DNA of 64,000 bases. Source: Bacteroidia bacterium. Its GTDB lineage: Bacteria > Bacteroidota > Bacteroidia > Flavobacteriales_E > Vicingaceae. Positions within the stretch are counted from its first letter, which is position 1, and the number at the start of each line of letters is the position of its first letter. The notes beneath the pieces are model-generated. The model saw only the letters and a program-made list of their open reading frames with translations. It had not been told where the DNA came from and ran no database searches. Position numbers and translations under genes: made by a program. This document shows positions 25,741 to 36,152 of the stretch, one piece after another. The DNA lies in NCBI GenBank assembly GCA_030433355.1, contig JAUIMG010000001.1:310001-374000 (forward strand), in the 5' to 3' direction.

Positions 25741-26919
25741 ATGATTCAAACTCTATCTATGAAGTTTATTTATTGGCTTAGCCTAATAAGCATCTTAATA
25801 GCTTGCCAAAGCAAAGATGCTCCAAAGCAAAAAATCATCAATACAATACCTGTTGTTCTTGTAAAAGTAGATGACGTTCCGATTTATAATGAATTTGTTG
25901 GACAAACCTATGGATTAAAAGATATTCCTATTCGAGCTAGAGTTGACGGTTATATTGAAAAGATTGACTTTGAAGAAGGAACAAGAGTAAAAAAAGGAGC
26001 ACTGCTTTACGAAATAGATCCAGATCCATTTTTAGCAGAAGTTGCAGCTAAGGAGAGTAATGTAGCCGAAGCAAAAACTAAAATGATTAATGCTCTAAAT
26101 GAGCTTAACCGTTACAAGCCACTTGCAGAAAAAAAAGCGGTAAGTGAGAGTGATTTAGATGCTGCTCAAGCCAAGTATGATGCATCAAAATCAAGTGTAG
26201 AGGCAGCTGAAGCGAACCTAAGACAAGCGAAAATTAAGTTAAGCTATTGTTCCATTAAAGCACCAATTGATGGATTAATAGGAAAAACAGAAGCCAGAGT
26301 AGGAGAGTATGTTGGTAAAGAACCCAATCCAGTTATCCTGAATACGATATCAAGAATTGATACCGTAAGAGTACAATTCTCGATTTCAGAAAATAAATAT
26401 TTACAGTTAGCAAAAGCCTACCAAGAAAATAAGACTTCTGAACAGGCTAGAAAACAAATAGAAGAAGGTAAGTTAAATCCTAATATTGAACTTATACTAG
26501 CAGATGGAAGCGTTTACGGTTTCAAGGGGGCTATTGACTTTGTCAATAATCAAATAAATTCTACAACTGGCTCATTGCTTATACAGGCTAGTTTCCCTAA
26601 TCCAAATAGACTATTAAGACCGGGATTGTATGCTAAAATCCGATTACAATTAGGAGTAGAAGAAAATGCCAAAGTAATCCCACAAAGAAGTTTAATTGAG
26701 TTGCAAGGGAAATACTCCGTTTTCATAGTTAATGACTCAAATAAAGTTGAACAAAGAGCAGTAGAAGTAGCTTCTAAAATTGGTGACTTAGCAATTATTT
26801 CAGAAGGAATAGAAGCTAAAGACAAGGTTGTCATAGATGCATTACAACAAGTTGCCGCAGGTATTGAAGTAAAAGCAGAAGTAATCGAATTCCAAAGTAA
26901 AACTTCAGAATCTGAATAA
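25741..26919 (+). CDS. RND efflux periplasmic adaptor lipoprotein
   Basis: The membrane-fusion subunit of a tripartite RND pump, about 392 residues from ATG 25741 or 386 from ATG 25759. The second start places the signal peptide and lipobox (LISILIAC) in the usual position. I reject an opening at 25699 because it overlaps the tRNA terminator. Domains in order are a beta-barrel/lipoyl half (IDFEEGTRVKKGALLYEID), an alpha-helical hairpin (about 85-150, Ala/Lys/Glu-rich), the second lipoyl half (CSIKAPIDGLIGKTEARVGEYV) and a membrane-proximal domain. A TAttTTTG box (25731-25738) precedes ATG 25741 by two bases. Its stop overlaps the permease start (TAATG). Confidence 0.9.
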   Translation: MIQTLSMKFIYWLSLISILIACQSKDAPKQKIINTIPVVLVKVDDVPIYNEFVGQTYGLKDIPIRARVDGYIEKIDFEEGTRVKKGALLYEIDPDPFLAEVAAKESNVAEAKTKMINALNELNRYKPLAEKKAVSESDLDAAQAKYDASKSSVEAAEANLRQAKIKLSYCSIKAPIDGLIGKTEARVGEYVGKEPNPVILNTISRIDTVRVQFSISENKYLQLAKAYQENKTSEQARKQIEEGKLNPNIELILADGSVYGFKGAIDFVNNQINSTTGSLLIQASFPNPNRLLRPGLYAKIRLQLGVEENAKVIPQRSLIELQGKYSVFIVNDSNKVEQRAVEVASKIGDLAIISEGIEAKDKVVIDALQQVAAGIEVKAEVIEFQSKTSESE

Positions 26920-29900
26920 TGGCTGACAATAAAGGCAACTTTTTCGTACATCGCCCTATTGTTGCAATGGTCATTGCAATCATTATAGTTATTGTGGGTT
27001 CTGTTTCTGTTATAGGTTTAGCTATTGAGCAATATCCAAATCTTACGCCACCAATTGTTGAAGTAAGAGGAACTTATACAGGTGCGAATGCACTTAACGT
27101 TGAAGAGTCGGTTGCTACCCCAATTGAACAAGAAATGAATGGAGTAGACAATATGATCTATATGAAGTCTACTAACTCCAATGATGGTACAATGGTAGTG
27201 CAAGTTTCATTTGATGTTGGCACTGATCCTGACATGAATACGGTTTTAGCACAAAATAGAGTTTCTGCAGCTACTGCTAAACTTCCTCAGGCGGTTACTA
27301 AGTATGGGGTAACTACAAAGAAATCTCTCCCCAATATTCTAATGCTTATTTCTCTAACTACAGATAATCCAAGTCATAACAATCAAGAGTTTCTTGGGAA
27401 TTATGGTTTGATAAATATAAAAGATAGATTAGCAAGGGTTCCCGGAATTGGCAGGGTAGATATTATGGGTTCGGCCAACTATTCCATGAGAATTTGGGTA
27501 AAGCCAGACCGATTAGCAATTTTAGGGATAACTGTCCCAGAGATTTTAGATGCAATTAACCAGCAAAACGTAATTGTTCCTGGTGGAAAATTTGGAGCAG
27601 AACCTGCTCCTCCAGGAACTGAATTTACTTATACGGTGCGTTTACCAGAACGATTTAATTCTGCCGAATCTTTTGAAGAAATTGTAGTTAGAACAATGCC
27701 AGATGGCTCGCAAGTTAAAATAGGCGATATAGCTAGGGTTAATCTAGAAGTAGAGTCTTATAGTATGATCCCAAGGCTTGGGGTAAATCTGGAAGGTAGA
27801 GATTCTATTCCTAAATCTGCGGCAATTGTTGCCCTATATCAAGCACCCGGTTCCAATGCAGTTGAATTAGCCGCCAATATTAAGAGCGAGATGCAAGAGA
27901 TGTCTAAAGGGTTTCCTAGCGGAATGCGGTACGATGTTTCACTAGACTCTACTCTCCCAATTACTGCTGGAATTCGAGATATAATTATTACTCTTATTGT
28001 AGCATTAATTTTAGTGATTCTGGTTGTATTTATCTTTATCCAAGATTGGAGAGCAACACTTATCCCTACTCTTGCCATACCAGTTTCTTTAGTTGGAGCC
28101 TTTATGTTCTTCCCTGCTCTTGGATTTACCATCAATGTATTATCTCTTCTTGGTTTAGTATTAGCAATAGGTATTGTGGTAGATGACGCCATTGTTGTAG
28201 TAGAAGCAGTTCAAGTAAATATTGCTTCTGGAATGAAGCCTAAAGAGGCCACAATTGATGCCATGCGTAAGGTAACTGCACCTGTTATTGCTACTACCTT
28301 AGTCCTCATTGCCGTATTTATTCCAGTAGCCGGAATGGCAGGAATTACAGGCCTTTTATATCAACAATTTGCAATTACCATTGTAGTTTCTGTAATCGTT
28401 TCTTCTGTAAATGCGCTTACTCTTAGCCCGGCTTTATGTTCTATTTTATTAAAAGAACCTAAACCCTATGGTGGAGCTTTGGGTAAATTTTTTGGAGCTT
28501 TCAATAGTTGGTTAGATAGATCTACTGAGAGCTATATGAGCATGACCAATGTGATTACTAGAAAATTAAAAAGAGGAGTTATCTTCATTATTGTATTAAC
28601 TATTGGAGCAGGGATTGTTGGAAAATTAGTACCAGGAGGATTTATTCCTGAAGAGGACATGGGTTACTTTTTTGTAAACATTCAGCTTCCTAATGCGGCC
28701 TCTTTGCAAAGAACAGATGAGATAGCTAGTAAGGTTGAAGAAATATTACTGAATTATCCTGAAGTAGAATATGTTACCAATGCAACGGGATTTAGCATGC
28801 TTTCAGGTTCTATGGCTACTAATAATGGATTTATGTTTGTAACCCTAACCGACTGGGGCTCTCGAGATAAAACGGTTAAAGAAATTATTGATGAACTTAA
28901 CATTCAATTGGCTCAAAATATTAAAGGTGCTCAAGCCTTTGCGTTTGGTCCTCCTGCTATTCCTGGTTTAGGTAATGGTTCAGGTTTTAGCATAATGTTA
29001 CAAGATAAGGCAGGGAATACTCCTGAATATTTAGCTGAAAACACGAGAAAGTTTATTAAAGCAGCAAATGCAAGACCAGAAATTGGCAAGGCATTCACCA
29101 CTTTTCAAAGTTCTGTTCCGCAAAGATTTATGGACATTGATAAGGAGAAAGCCTTAAAACTTGGTGTGTCTTTAAATGATTTGTATACCACTATTGGGGC
29201 ATTTATGGGTGGTGCCTATGTCAATGATTTTACTCGCTTTGGTAGGCTATATAAAACTTATGTTCAAGCAGAAAGTGAATACCGAGTAGATGAATCACAG
29301 ATTGAAAACTTTTTTATTAAAAACAATAAGGGAGAGATGGTTCCTCTATCTACTTTAGCAGAAGTAAAATCAATATCAGGGCCAGATTACACTACACGCT
29401 TCAATTTATTTAGGTCTGTTGAAGTAACCGGAGGGCCTGCGCCAGGCTATACCTCAACCCAAGCAATGGATGCTTTAAAAGAAGTAGCAGAGGAAGTGCT
29501 ACCAAAAAACATGACTACCTCTTGGAATGCTATGTCGTTTCAAGAAGATAAAGCTTCTGGGTCCTTAGGGATAATTTTAACCTTTTCATTGGTTTTTGTT
29601 TTCTTAATTCTAGCTGCCCAATATGAAAGTTGGAGTCTTCCTCTTTCCATATTGTTAGGAACACCCTTTGCAATATTTGGCGCACTTCTCTTCTTATGGG
29701 TATCTAGATTTTTTAGCTTAAGTTTTGAAAACAACATTTTTGCTCAAGTATCTTTTGTAATGCTGATTGGAATGGCTGCAAAAAATGCCATTTTGATTGT
29801 AGAATTTGCTAATGACGAGTTTAAAAAAGGACTATCTCTATTTGATGCGGCAATAAAAGCTGCAAAATCAAGATTCCGTCCTATTTTAATGACTGCTTTT

Positions 29901-30116
29901 TCATTTATTCTAGGTGTGTTCCCATTAGTTATAGCAAGTGGCACAGGAGCAGAAGCTAGAAAAGTTATGGGAGTCGCTTTACTAGGAGGGATGTCAATTG
30001 CAACCTTACTTGGCGTATTCTTTTATCCCATGCTGTTTTTGTTAATAGGAAAAATAGCAGGTTATGAGAAAAAAAGAGATTTAGCATTAATAACTCAAGA
30101 AAATACAACTGAATAA
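26919..30116 (+). CDS. RND efflux pump inner-membrane permease (AcrB/HAE1 family)
   Basis: 1065 residues. It is a proton-driven trimeric exporter of hydrophobic compounds. There are twelve membrane segments: one at 12-32, a group from about 345 to 560, and a group from about 885 to 1055, with two large periplasmic porter domains between. Asp422-Asp423 in GIVVDDAIVVVEAV of TM4 are the proton-relay acids, and the lysine of AAKNAILIVEF in TM10 completes the relay. The length and GNGSGFSIMLQDK region fit the hydrophobe/amphiphile exporter family. Substrates cannot be told. It is translationally coupled to the genes on either side. Confidence 0.95.
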   Translation: MADNKGNFFVHRPIVAMVIAIIIVIVGSVSVIGLAIEQYPNLTPPIVEVRGTYTGANALNVEESVATPIEQEMNGVDNMIYMKSTNSNDGTMVVQVSFDVGTDPDMNTVLAQNRVSAATAKLPQAVTKYGVTTKKSLPNILMLISLTTDNPSHNNQEFLGNYGLINIKDRLARVPGIGRVDIMGSANYSMRIWVKPDRLAILGITVPEILDAINQQNVIVPGGKFGAEPAPPGTEFTYTVRLPERFNSAESFEEIVVRTMPDGSQVKIGDIARVNLEVESYSMIPRLGVNLEGRDSIPKSAAIVALYQAPGSNAVELAANIKSEMQEMSKGFPSGMRYDVSLDSTLPITAGIRDIIITLIVALILVILVVFIFIQDWRATLIPTLAIPVSLVGAFMFFPALGFTINVLSLLGLVLAIGIVVDDAIVVVEAVQVNIASGMKPKEATIDAMRKVTAPVIATTLVLIAVFIPVAGMAGITGLLYQQFAITIVVSVIVSSVNALTLSPALCSILLKEPKPYGGALGKFFGAFNSWLDRSTESYMSMTNVITRKLKRGVIFIIVLTIGAGIVGKLVPGGFIPEEDMGYFFVNIQLPNAASLQRTDEIASKVEEILLNYPEVEYVTNATGFSMLSGSMATNNGFMFVTLTDWGSRDKTVKEIIDELNIQLAQNIKGAQAFAFGPPAIPGLGNGSGFSIMLQDKAGNTPEYLAENTRKFIKAANARPEIGKAFTTFQSSVPQRFMDIDKEKALKLGVSLNDLYTTIGAFMGGAYVNDFTRFGRLYKTYVQAESEYRVDESQIENFFIKNNKGEMVPLSTLAEVKSISGPDYTTRFNLFRSVEVTGGPAPGYTSTQAMDALKEVAEEVLPKNMTTSWNAMSFQEDKASGSLGIILTFSLVFVFLILAAQYESWSLPLSILLGTPFAIFGALLFLWVSRFFSLSFENNIFAQVSFVMLIGMAAKNAILIVEFANDEFKKGLSLFDAAIKAAKSRFRPILMTAFSFILGVFPLVIASGTGAEARKVMGVALLGGMSIATLLGVFFYPMLFLLIGKIAGYEKKRDLALITQENTTE

Positions 30117-31546
30117 TGAGAAAGGTTCTCATCATAATAATACTCCTTACTACTATTCAAGCCTGTAAAATTGGCAAGAATTATGAAGGCACGGAACTTA
30201 TTCAGCCAACTAATTATTCTCGATCTGATACTTCAATTGCCTATCAGACTGACACTATAAATACGGATAGTCTTGAGCTTAAATATGCAGATATTAAATG
30301 GTGGGAAATATACCAAGATGAAATTCTAGACAGCTTGATTAAGGTTGCGATGCAAAACAATAGAAGTGCCTTAATTGCTGCAGAAAATGTATTACAAGCT
30401 AGGTATTTTTTAGGAATCCAAAAAGCTAATTTTCTTCCTAAAGTTGATGCCGGGGGTTCTATTAGTAGAGGTAATTTCTTATTAAATAACATAGGGGAAG
30501 CAAATACCTTGATTCAAGGACAAGCTAGCGTTTATTGGGAACTAGACCTTTGGGGGAAAATAAGAAGACAAACAGAAGCAGCAAGAGCTGAATTGATGGC
30601 AAGCGAATATGGCTACAGAGGCATAATGATAAGCTTAATCTCTGATGTAGCATCCACTTACTTTAGTCTTCTAGAAGCTCATTCTCAATTGGAAATTTCT
30701 AAAAGAAATGCGAATTCAAGAGATAGTATGCTATTGATTATTCAAGCTAGGTTTGATGAAGGCATAGTACCAATTATTGATGTAAACCAAGCTACTATAC
30801 AGTATACCATTGCTGCAGGTAGAGTTCCCCAATACATTAGAAGAGTAGTTCAGTTAGAAAATGCATTAAGTGTTTTGGTAGGTATGAATCCTCATGAAAT
30901 TTCTATCGGCAAAAAGCTAGAAGAGCAAGCATTAACCATTGAAATTCCAACTGCTACTCCTTTAGATTTACTTTCCAGAAGGCCCGATATAATTGCTGCT
31001 GAAAATATTTTAATAGCCGAAAATGCTAAAGTTGGAGTTGCTCAAGCTAATAGACTTCCTACAATAAGTGCATCCGGATTATTAGGGGTTTATGGTAATG
31101 ACTTTGGAGATATAGACTTTAGTAATCCATTGTGGAACTTAGGAGCACAGGTATTAGGCCCTATCTTTTACTGGGGCCAATTGAAAAGACAAGTTGATAT
31201 CCAGAAAAGTAAAAGCTACCAAAGTCTGTATCAATATGAAAATACCGTCTTCAAAGCAATTCAAGAGGTTGAAGATGTTCTTGTGGAAATAAAAACTACT
31301 AAGCAAGAATTAGAGATAGCTGAGCAAAGAAAGGCCGCTGCAATCCAAGCACAAGACCTATCCCGTGAAAGATATGATAAAGGAGTAACCAGCTATTTAG
31401 AATTCTTAGAACAACAAAGACAAGCTCTTGATGCTGAGTTGCTATTAGCAGGAATCAGAGCAAGACTTCTAAGTTCTTATATTAGGCTATACAAAGCCCT
31501 TGGGGGTGGCTGGTTAAATGAGAGCGAAACTCAAATGAGTAATTAA
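30116..31546 (+). CDS. RND efflux outer-membrane channel lipoprotein (OprM/NodT type)
   Basis: 476 residues. It is the TolC-like duct of the pump encoded upstream. The signal peptide ends in a lipobox (TIQACK, Cys17). Two repeated outer-membrane-efflux domains follow, with the family marks WWEIYQDEILDSLI near 62-75, YWELDLWGKIRRQTEAARAE near 140-160, and LSRRPDIIAAE near 284-294. It starts within the permease stop (TAATG at 30114-30118), so the three genes make one operon. It ends 18 bases from the stop of convergent infB with no hairpin between. Confidence 0.94.
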   Translation: MRKVLIIIILLTTIQACKIGKNYEGTELIQPTNYSRSDTSIAYQTDTINTDSLELKYADIKWWEIYQDEILDSLIKVAMQNNRSALIAAENVLQARYFLGIQKANFLPKVDAGGSISRGNFLLNNIGEANTLIQGQASVYWELDLWGKIRRQTEAARAELMASEYGYRGIMISLISDVASTYFSLLEAHSQLEISKRNANSRDSMLLIIQARFDEGIVPIIDVNQATIQYTIAAGRVPQYIRRVVQLENALSVLVGMNPHEISIGKKLEEQALTIEIPTATPLDLLSRRPDIIAAENILIAENAKVGVAQANRLPTISASGLLGVYGNDFGDIDFSNPLWNLGAQVLGPIFYWGQLKRQVDIQKSKSYQSLYQYENTVFKAIQEVEDVLVEIKTTKQELEIAEQRKAAAIQAQDLSRERYDKGVTSYLEFLEQQRQALDAELLLAGIRARLLSSYIRLYKALGGGWLNESETQMSN

Positions 31547-31564
31547 ATAGAGAAACAGAAATTT

Positions 31565-34312
31565 TTATAATTTCTGCTTCACTTCTACTTCTTCGTAGGC
31601 CTCAACTATATCACCTACTTTAATATCATTATAGTTTGCAATGTTAAGTCCACATTCATAACCTTTTGCAACCTCTTTAACATCGTCTTTAAATCTCTTC
31701 AAGGAACCTAATTCTCCGGCAAAAACAACTACACCATCTCTAATTAATCGAACCTTATTTTTACGGTTCACCTTACCATCTAACACCATACAACCGGCGA
31801 TAGTTCCAACCTTAGAAATCTTAAAGGTTTCTCTGATTTCAATAGATGCAGTAACTTGCTCTTCTACTTTAGGCTTAAGCATTCCTTCCATTGCAGATTT
31901 TAACTCTTCAATAGCATCATAGATAATTGAATATAGTCGTATATCAATCTCCTCATTCTCTGCAATTTTTCTGGCATTTACAGAAGGTCTAACTTGGAAA
32001 CCAATCACTATCGCATCTGAAGCTGCAGCAAGCATAATATCAGACTCTGTAATTTGACCTACGGACTTATGAATAATATTCACTTGAATTTGCTCGGTAG
32101 ATAATTTCAATAAAGAATCTGAAAGTGCTTCAATAGATCCATCCACATCCCCTTTAACAATAACATTCAGTTCTTGGAAATCGCCAATAGCAATTCTTCT
32201 TCCAATCTCATCTAAAGTAATATGTTTCTTAGTTCTAGTACCTTGTTCTCTTTGTAGCTGCAGTCTTTTAGTGGCTATATTTCTAGCCTCCCTTTCATCG
32301 TCCATAATGTGGAATCTGTCTCCTGCATTCGGAGCTCCACTAAGACCAAGAACGGAAACCGGAATTGCTGGACCAGCTTCTAGCACTTCATTTCCTCTCT
32401 CGTTAAACATGGCCTTTATTTTACCACTATGAGGACCTGCTAAAATAACATCTCCAACTCTCATTGTTCCTGCTTGAACAAGCATGGTAGTTACATAACC
32501 TCTTCCTTTGTCTAATTCGGACTCTATAACTGTTCCTACAGCATTTTTATTTGGATTTGCTTTCAATTCAAGCAGTTCTGCTTCAAGCAATACTTTCTCT
32601 AAAAGTTCAGGAACACCTTGTCCAGTTTTTGCAGAAACCTCTTGACTTTGGAATTTTCCTCCCCAATCTTCTACAAGAATATCCATTTGAGAAAGCTCTT
32701 CTCTTAACTTATCTGGATTGGCGTTTTCTCTATCCACTTTATTAAAGGCAAATACTATAGGAACTCCTGCTGCTTGAGCATGGTTTATGGCCTCTTTCGT
32801 TTGAGGCATCACATTATCGTCAGCGGCAATTACTACAATTACAACATCCGTAACTTGTGCACCCCTTGCTCTCATGGCAGTAAAGGCTTCGTGACCAGGT
32901 GTATCTAAGAATGTTATGTGCTTGTCCTTATTAACCTCCACATTATACGCTCCAATATGCTGTGTAATTCCACCTGCTTCTCCGGCAATTACATTCGCTT
33001 CTCTTATATAATCTAGAAGTGATGTTTTACCATGATCCACATGACCCATTACTGTGACAATTGGATCTCTATCTTTTAAATCTTCTTCTTTATCTTCTTC
33101 CTCTGCTATTTCATCTTGAGAATCAGCTTTTATGAACTCCACCTCAAAACCAAATTCTTCAGCAACTATAGTCAATGTTTCAGCATCTAACCTTTGGTTG
33201 ATAGAAACAAACAATCCTAGAGTCATACATGCGGAAATAACTTCATTCACATTAACATCCATTAAGGAAGCTAATTCATTCGCAGTAACGAATTCAGTTA
33301 CTTTAAGGATGCTTTTTTGTGCTTCTGCCTCTTCAAGTTCTTTAGCAGCCTGTTCACTAGCAGCATCTCTCTTTTGTCTTCTGTATTTAGAACCTTTAGA
33401 TTTTCCGCCACCACCAGTCAACCTAGCAAGTGTTTCCTTAATCTGTTCTTGAATTTGCTTATCTGTTAACTCTGGATCATCTTTCTTCTTAGCTGCAGGT
33501 TTTTTACTTCTTTCAGGTTTAGAAGGACTGATTCTTTTTCTCTTTCTTTTTGGTCTTTGAGTTTCTTTATCTTCAGAAGAAGATGCAACCGGCTTTGGTT
33601 TACGTTCTCTTTCGGTTGGTAATTCAATTTTACCTAAAACTTTAACTCCTTCAAGCTTCTCAAAATCAGTTTTGTGCTCTTGAGGCTCAGATTTAACCAC
33701 TTTTGGTTCTTCTTTAGGCTTCTCTTCTTCTTTTGCTTTTGGTTTTGGTTCTTCTTTAACCTCTTCCTTAACCTCTTCTGCTTTTGGTGCTTTTTCTTTT
33801 GCCTTTGGCTCTTCTTTCTTTTTAGCTTTATCTGGTCTTGTTTTTAGATTCATTGAATCTAAATCAATTTTCCCAACTACTTTCAGTTTCCCGTCTTCTT
33901 CTTTTACTTCTTCTACTTTAAGAGTTTCCTTAGGCGTCTCTACTTTTGGCTCTTCTTTAACATCTTCTTTAGCTACTTCCTTTTCAACAGGAGCAACTTT
34001 ATTATCTGCAGGTACATTCTTAATCAAAATACTCTCTTCATCTTGAGCGGCTGATTTTGCAGAACTAGTAGTTGATGGACTTTCTAGAGAAACACTTTCG
34101 CGTTCAGTGCTAGGCATACTCACATTCTTGGATTCCTCCTTAGCGCTTTTTTCAGATTGAAATTCACTACTTAAAACAGCATAAACTTCTTGATCAATCT
34201 TCGTATTAGGATTGGTATCAATTTCAATTCCCTTTGTACCGAGGAAATCTACAATTGTACTAATCCCAACATTTAATTCGCGGGCTACTTTACTTAATCT
34301 TTTTACAGACAT
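31565..34312 (-). CDS. infB: Translation initiation factor IF-2
   Basis: 915 residues. It brings initiator tRNA to the 30S subunit and promotes subunit joining with GTP. The N-terminal IF2_N helix domain (1-50) is followed by a long low-complexity Lys/Glu/Pro-rich linker to about 300, then a second IF2_N motif, the GTPase domain with G1 [10 protein letters not shown] near 423-432, DTPGHEAF and NKVD, and domains II-IV to the end. The size of the linker is normal for Bacteroidota. It is the last gene of rimP-nusA-infB, 41 bases after nusA. Confidence 0.97.
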   Translation of the reverse strand: MSVKRLSKVARELNVGISTIVDFLGTKGIEIDTNPNTKIDQEVYAVLSSEFQSEKSAKEESKNVSMPSTERESVSLESPSTTSSAKSAAQDEESILIKNVPADNKVAPVEKEVAKEDVKEEPKVETPKETLKVEEVKEEDGKLKVVGKIDLDSMNLKTRPDKAKKKEEPKAKEKAPKAEEVKEEVKEEPKPKAKEEEKPKEEPKVVKSEPQEHKTDFEKLEGVKVLGKIELPTERERKPKPVASSSEDKETQRPKRKRKRISPSKPERSKKPAAKKKDDPELTDKQIQEQIKETLARLTGGGGKSKGSKYRRQKRDAASEQAAKELEEAEAQKSILKVTEFVTANELASLMDVNVNEVISACMTLGLFVSINQRLDAETLTIVAEEFGFEVEFIKADSQDEIAEEEDKEEDLKDRDPIVTVMGHVDHGKTSLLDYIREANVIAGEAGGITQHIGAYNVEVNKDKHITFLDTPGHEAFTAMRARGAQVTDVVIVVIAADDNVMPQTKEAINHAQAAGVPIVFAFNKVDRENANPDKLREELSQMDILVEDWGGKFQSQEVSAKTGQGVPELLEKVLLEAELLELKANPNKNAVGTVIESELDKGRGYVTTMLVQAGTMRVGDVILAGPHSGKIKAMFNERGNEVLEAGPAIPVSVLGLSGAPNAGDRFHIMDDEREARNIATKRLQLQREQGTRTKKHITLDEIGRRIAIGDFQELNVIVKGDVDGSIEALSDSLLKLSTEQIQVNIIHKSVGQITESDIMLAAASDAIVIGFQVRPSVNARKIAENEEIDIRLYSIIYDAIEELKSAMEGMLKPKVEEQVTASIEIRETFKISKVGTIAGCMVLDGKVNRKNKVRLIRDGVVVFAGELGSLKRFKDDVKEVAKGYECGLNIANYNDIKVGDIVEAYEEVEVKQKL

Positions 34313-34353
34313 AAATTATTTCTCTAGTTTCTAATGTATATATAACGACCTAA

Positions 34354-35595
34354 TTATTCAAATTCTGCAAGGAAAATTTTTCTAACTTCTTTTATCGTTT
34401 CTTCTTCTAATTCTGTTCTTTTTAATAATTCTTCTTCAGATAAGTCTAAAACATTTCTTGCAGTATCGCAACCAATAGACTTTAATTCATCAATAATCCA
34501 CTCATCTATTTCATCTGAAAACTCATCCAATGCCACATCATCAGATACTTCTTGAGCAACATCTTCTCTATAAACATCAATTTCATAGCCGGTTAATTTA
34601 CCAGCTAGCTTAATGTTATGTCCACCTCTACCGATTGCTAATGACACCTGATCAGGTGCTAAGAAAACCTCAGCCTTATTATCTTCTTCATTCAATTTGA
34701 TAGAAGATACTTTTGCAGGGCTTAATGCTCTTGTAATGTATAATTGAGTATTGGTTGTGTAGTTAATTACGTCAATATTTTCGTTTCTTAACTCTCTTAC
34801 TATTCCATGAATTCTTGAACCCTTCATACCAACACAAGCACCCACAGGATCGATTCTATCATCGTAAGATTCAACAGCAACTTTAGCTCTCTCTCCTGGC
34901 TCTCTAACAATAGTTTTGATAGTAATTAACCCATCAAAGATTTCAGGAACTTCCATTTCAAATAGTCTTTCTAAGAAAACTGGAGAAGTTCTAGAAAGAG
35001 TAATCAATGGCTTGTTGTTTCTCATTTCTACTTGCTTCACAACAGCTCTTATGCTATCCCCCTTTTTGAAATAGTCATTAGGAATCTGCTCTGTTTTAGG
35101 AAGGATAAGTTCATTGCTCTCATCATCCAAAATTAGTAGCTCTCTTTTCCATACTTGATAAACCTCTCCTGTAATGATATCACCTACTCTATCTTCATAT
35201 TTTTTGAAGATGTTGTCTTTCTCAAGCTCTAAAACTTTAGAGATTAAGTTTTGACGAAGTGCTAAAACTGCTCTTCTACCAAAATCATTCAATTTCACTT
35301 CTTCTGAAACTTCTTCTCCAACTTCAAAGTCAGGCTCAATTTTAATTGCATCTGAAAGTGCAATTTGGCTATTTTCATCCTCTACATCTCCGTCTGCAAC
35401 AATTTCTCTATTTCTCCATACCTCTAAGTCACCCTTATCAATATTTAAGATGATATCGAAATTCTCATCTGAGCCATATCTTTTTATAATCATGTTTCTA
35501 AAAACACTTTCTAAAATATTCATCATAGTAGGACGATCTATGTCCTTAAACTCTTTAAACTCTGCGAAAGATTCTGTTAAATTTATTTTGTCCAT
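34354..35595 (-). CDS. nusA: Transcription termination/antitermination factor NusA
   Basis: 413 residues. It binds RNA polymerase and nascent RNA to control pausing, termination and antitermination. The N-terminal polymerase-binding domain (1-130) precedes S1 (about 135-200, GDIITGEVYQVWKRE), KH1 (about 230-280, VGACVGMKGSRIHGIV) and KH2 (about 300-345, VSLAIGRGGHNIKLA), with a short helix-hairpin-helix segment at the C-terminus. It lies five bases after rimP. NusA often regulates its own operon, relevant to the hairpin before rimP. Confidence 0.97.
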   Translation of the reverse strand: MDKINLTESFAEFKEFKDIDRPTMMNILESVFRNMIIKRYGSDENFDIILNIDKGDLEVWRNREIVADGDVEDENSQIALSDAIKIEPDFEVGEEVSEEVKLNDFGRRAVLALRQNLISKVLELEKDNIFKKYEDRVGDIITGEVYQVWKRELLILDDESNELILPKTEQIPNDYFKKGDSIRAVVKQVEMRNNKPLITLSRTSPVFLERLFEMEVPEIFDGLITIKTIVREPGERAKVAVESYDDRIDPVGACVGMKGSRIHGIVRELRNENIDVINYTTNTQLYITRALSPAKVSSIKLNEEDNKAEVFLAPDQVSLAIGRGGHNIKLAGKLTGYEIDVYREDVAQEVSDDVALDEFSDEIDEWIIDELKSIGCDTARNVLDLSEEELLKRTELEEETIKEVRKIFLAEFE

Positions 35596-35600
35596 TTCAA

Positions 35601-36068
35601 TTATTTAAAAGAGATTACCACTTTGGTTTCGTTTACTTGCTCCATAGGAACATCTATTGTTTCTGTTATTAATTGTTTTTTCTTTTTCCCTTCTATCTTC
35701 TTCATTTCTGAAGTTTCAAGACTTACTTTATCTTCATCTGCTTGGAGAAGCTTCCCTTTCAGCTTTTTTCCTTCTCTCAGCTTCACCTCCACTTCTCTGC
35801 CATAATACCTTTGGTATTGACGTAAGATTTTAAAAGGCTGATCCATCCCCGCAGAACTTACTGTAAGTTCAAAATCATGTTCTTCTCTATCTAAACTTCC
35901 TTCTATATGGCGGCTTATTGCAACGCAATCTTTAATATTTACGCCCTTATCGCCATCAATTTCTACGCGAATGGTATTTGAAGAAGATACTTTTACATCT
36001 ACTATGAAATAATCCATTTCTTGTAGCTTCTCTTCTACTAATGTCCTTATGTAAGATTCTGAGATCAT
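35601..36068 (-). CDS. rimP: Ribosome maturation factor RimP
   Basis: 155 residues. It helps 30S assembly. The N-terminal domain carries RVEIDGDKGVNIKDC and the block SRHIEGSLDREEHDFELTVSSAGMD typical of the family; the C-terminal SH3-like domain follows from about 85 (GREVEVKLREGKKLKGKL). It is the first gene of rimP-nusA-infB, with a hairpin and T-run 17 bases before the ATG. Confidence 0.95.
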   Translation of the reverse strand: MISESYIRTLVEEKLQEMDYFIVDVKVSSSNTIRVEIDGDKGVNIKDCVAISRHIEGSLDREEHDFELTVSSAGMDQPFKILRQYQRYYGREVEVKLREGKKLKGKLLQADEDKVSLETSEMKKIEGKKKKQLITETIDVPMEQVNETKVVISFK

Positions 36069-36079
36069 AATCTATTCTA

Positions 36080-36106
36080 TAAAAAGAGGGGACTGTTGTC
36101 CCCTCT
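36080..36106 (-). terminator. Hairpin with T-run between the MORN gene and rimP
   Basis: A perfect 9-bp stem (AGAGGGGAC/GTCCCCTCT) with an AACA loop, followed by TTTTTATA on the minus strand. It starts 47 bases after the MORN gene stop and lies 17 bases before rimP. It is either the MORN terminator or, because a TACATTTG box sits upstream of it, an attenuator in the rimP leader. Confidence 0.75.
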
Positions 36107-36126
36107 AATCACTCTCTATTTGCGTG

Positions 36127-36134
36127 CAAATGTA
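36127..36134 (-). promoter_or_regulatory. TAnnTTTG -7 box for rimP-nusA-infB
   Basis: TACATTTG on the minus strand, between the MORN stop and the hairpin. Initiation here would put the hairpin in a leader of about 54 bases. No -33 TTG is well placed, so this is a moderate call. Confidence 0.4.
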
Positions 36135-36152
36135 ATAATTTTTCTAGATATA

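Noticed and set aside
27839-28192. Minus-strand frame in the RND permease gene
   Set aside because: Antisense shadow of a well-supported transporter.
33132-33452. Plus-strand frame antisense to infB
   Set aside because: It covers the repetitive linker and N-terminal region of IF-2, where biased codons keep opposite frames open.
33500-34000. Lys/Glu-rich repetition in infB as a possible repeat element
   Set aside because: This is the normal low-complexity linker of IF-2, in frame and without nucleotide-level unit repeats.
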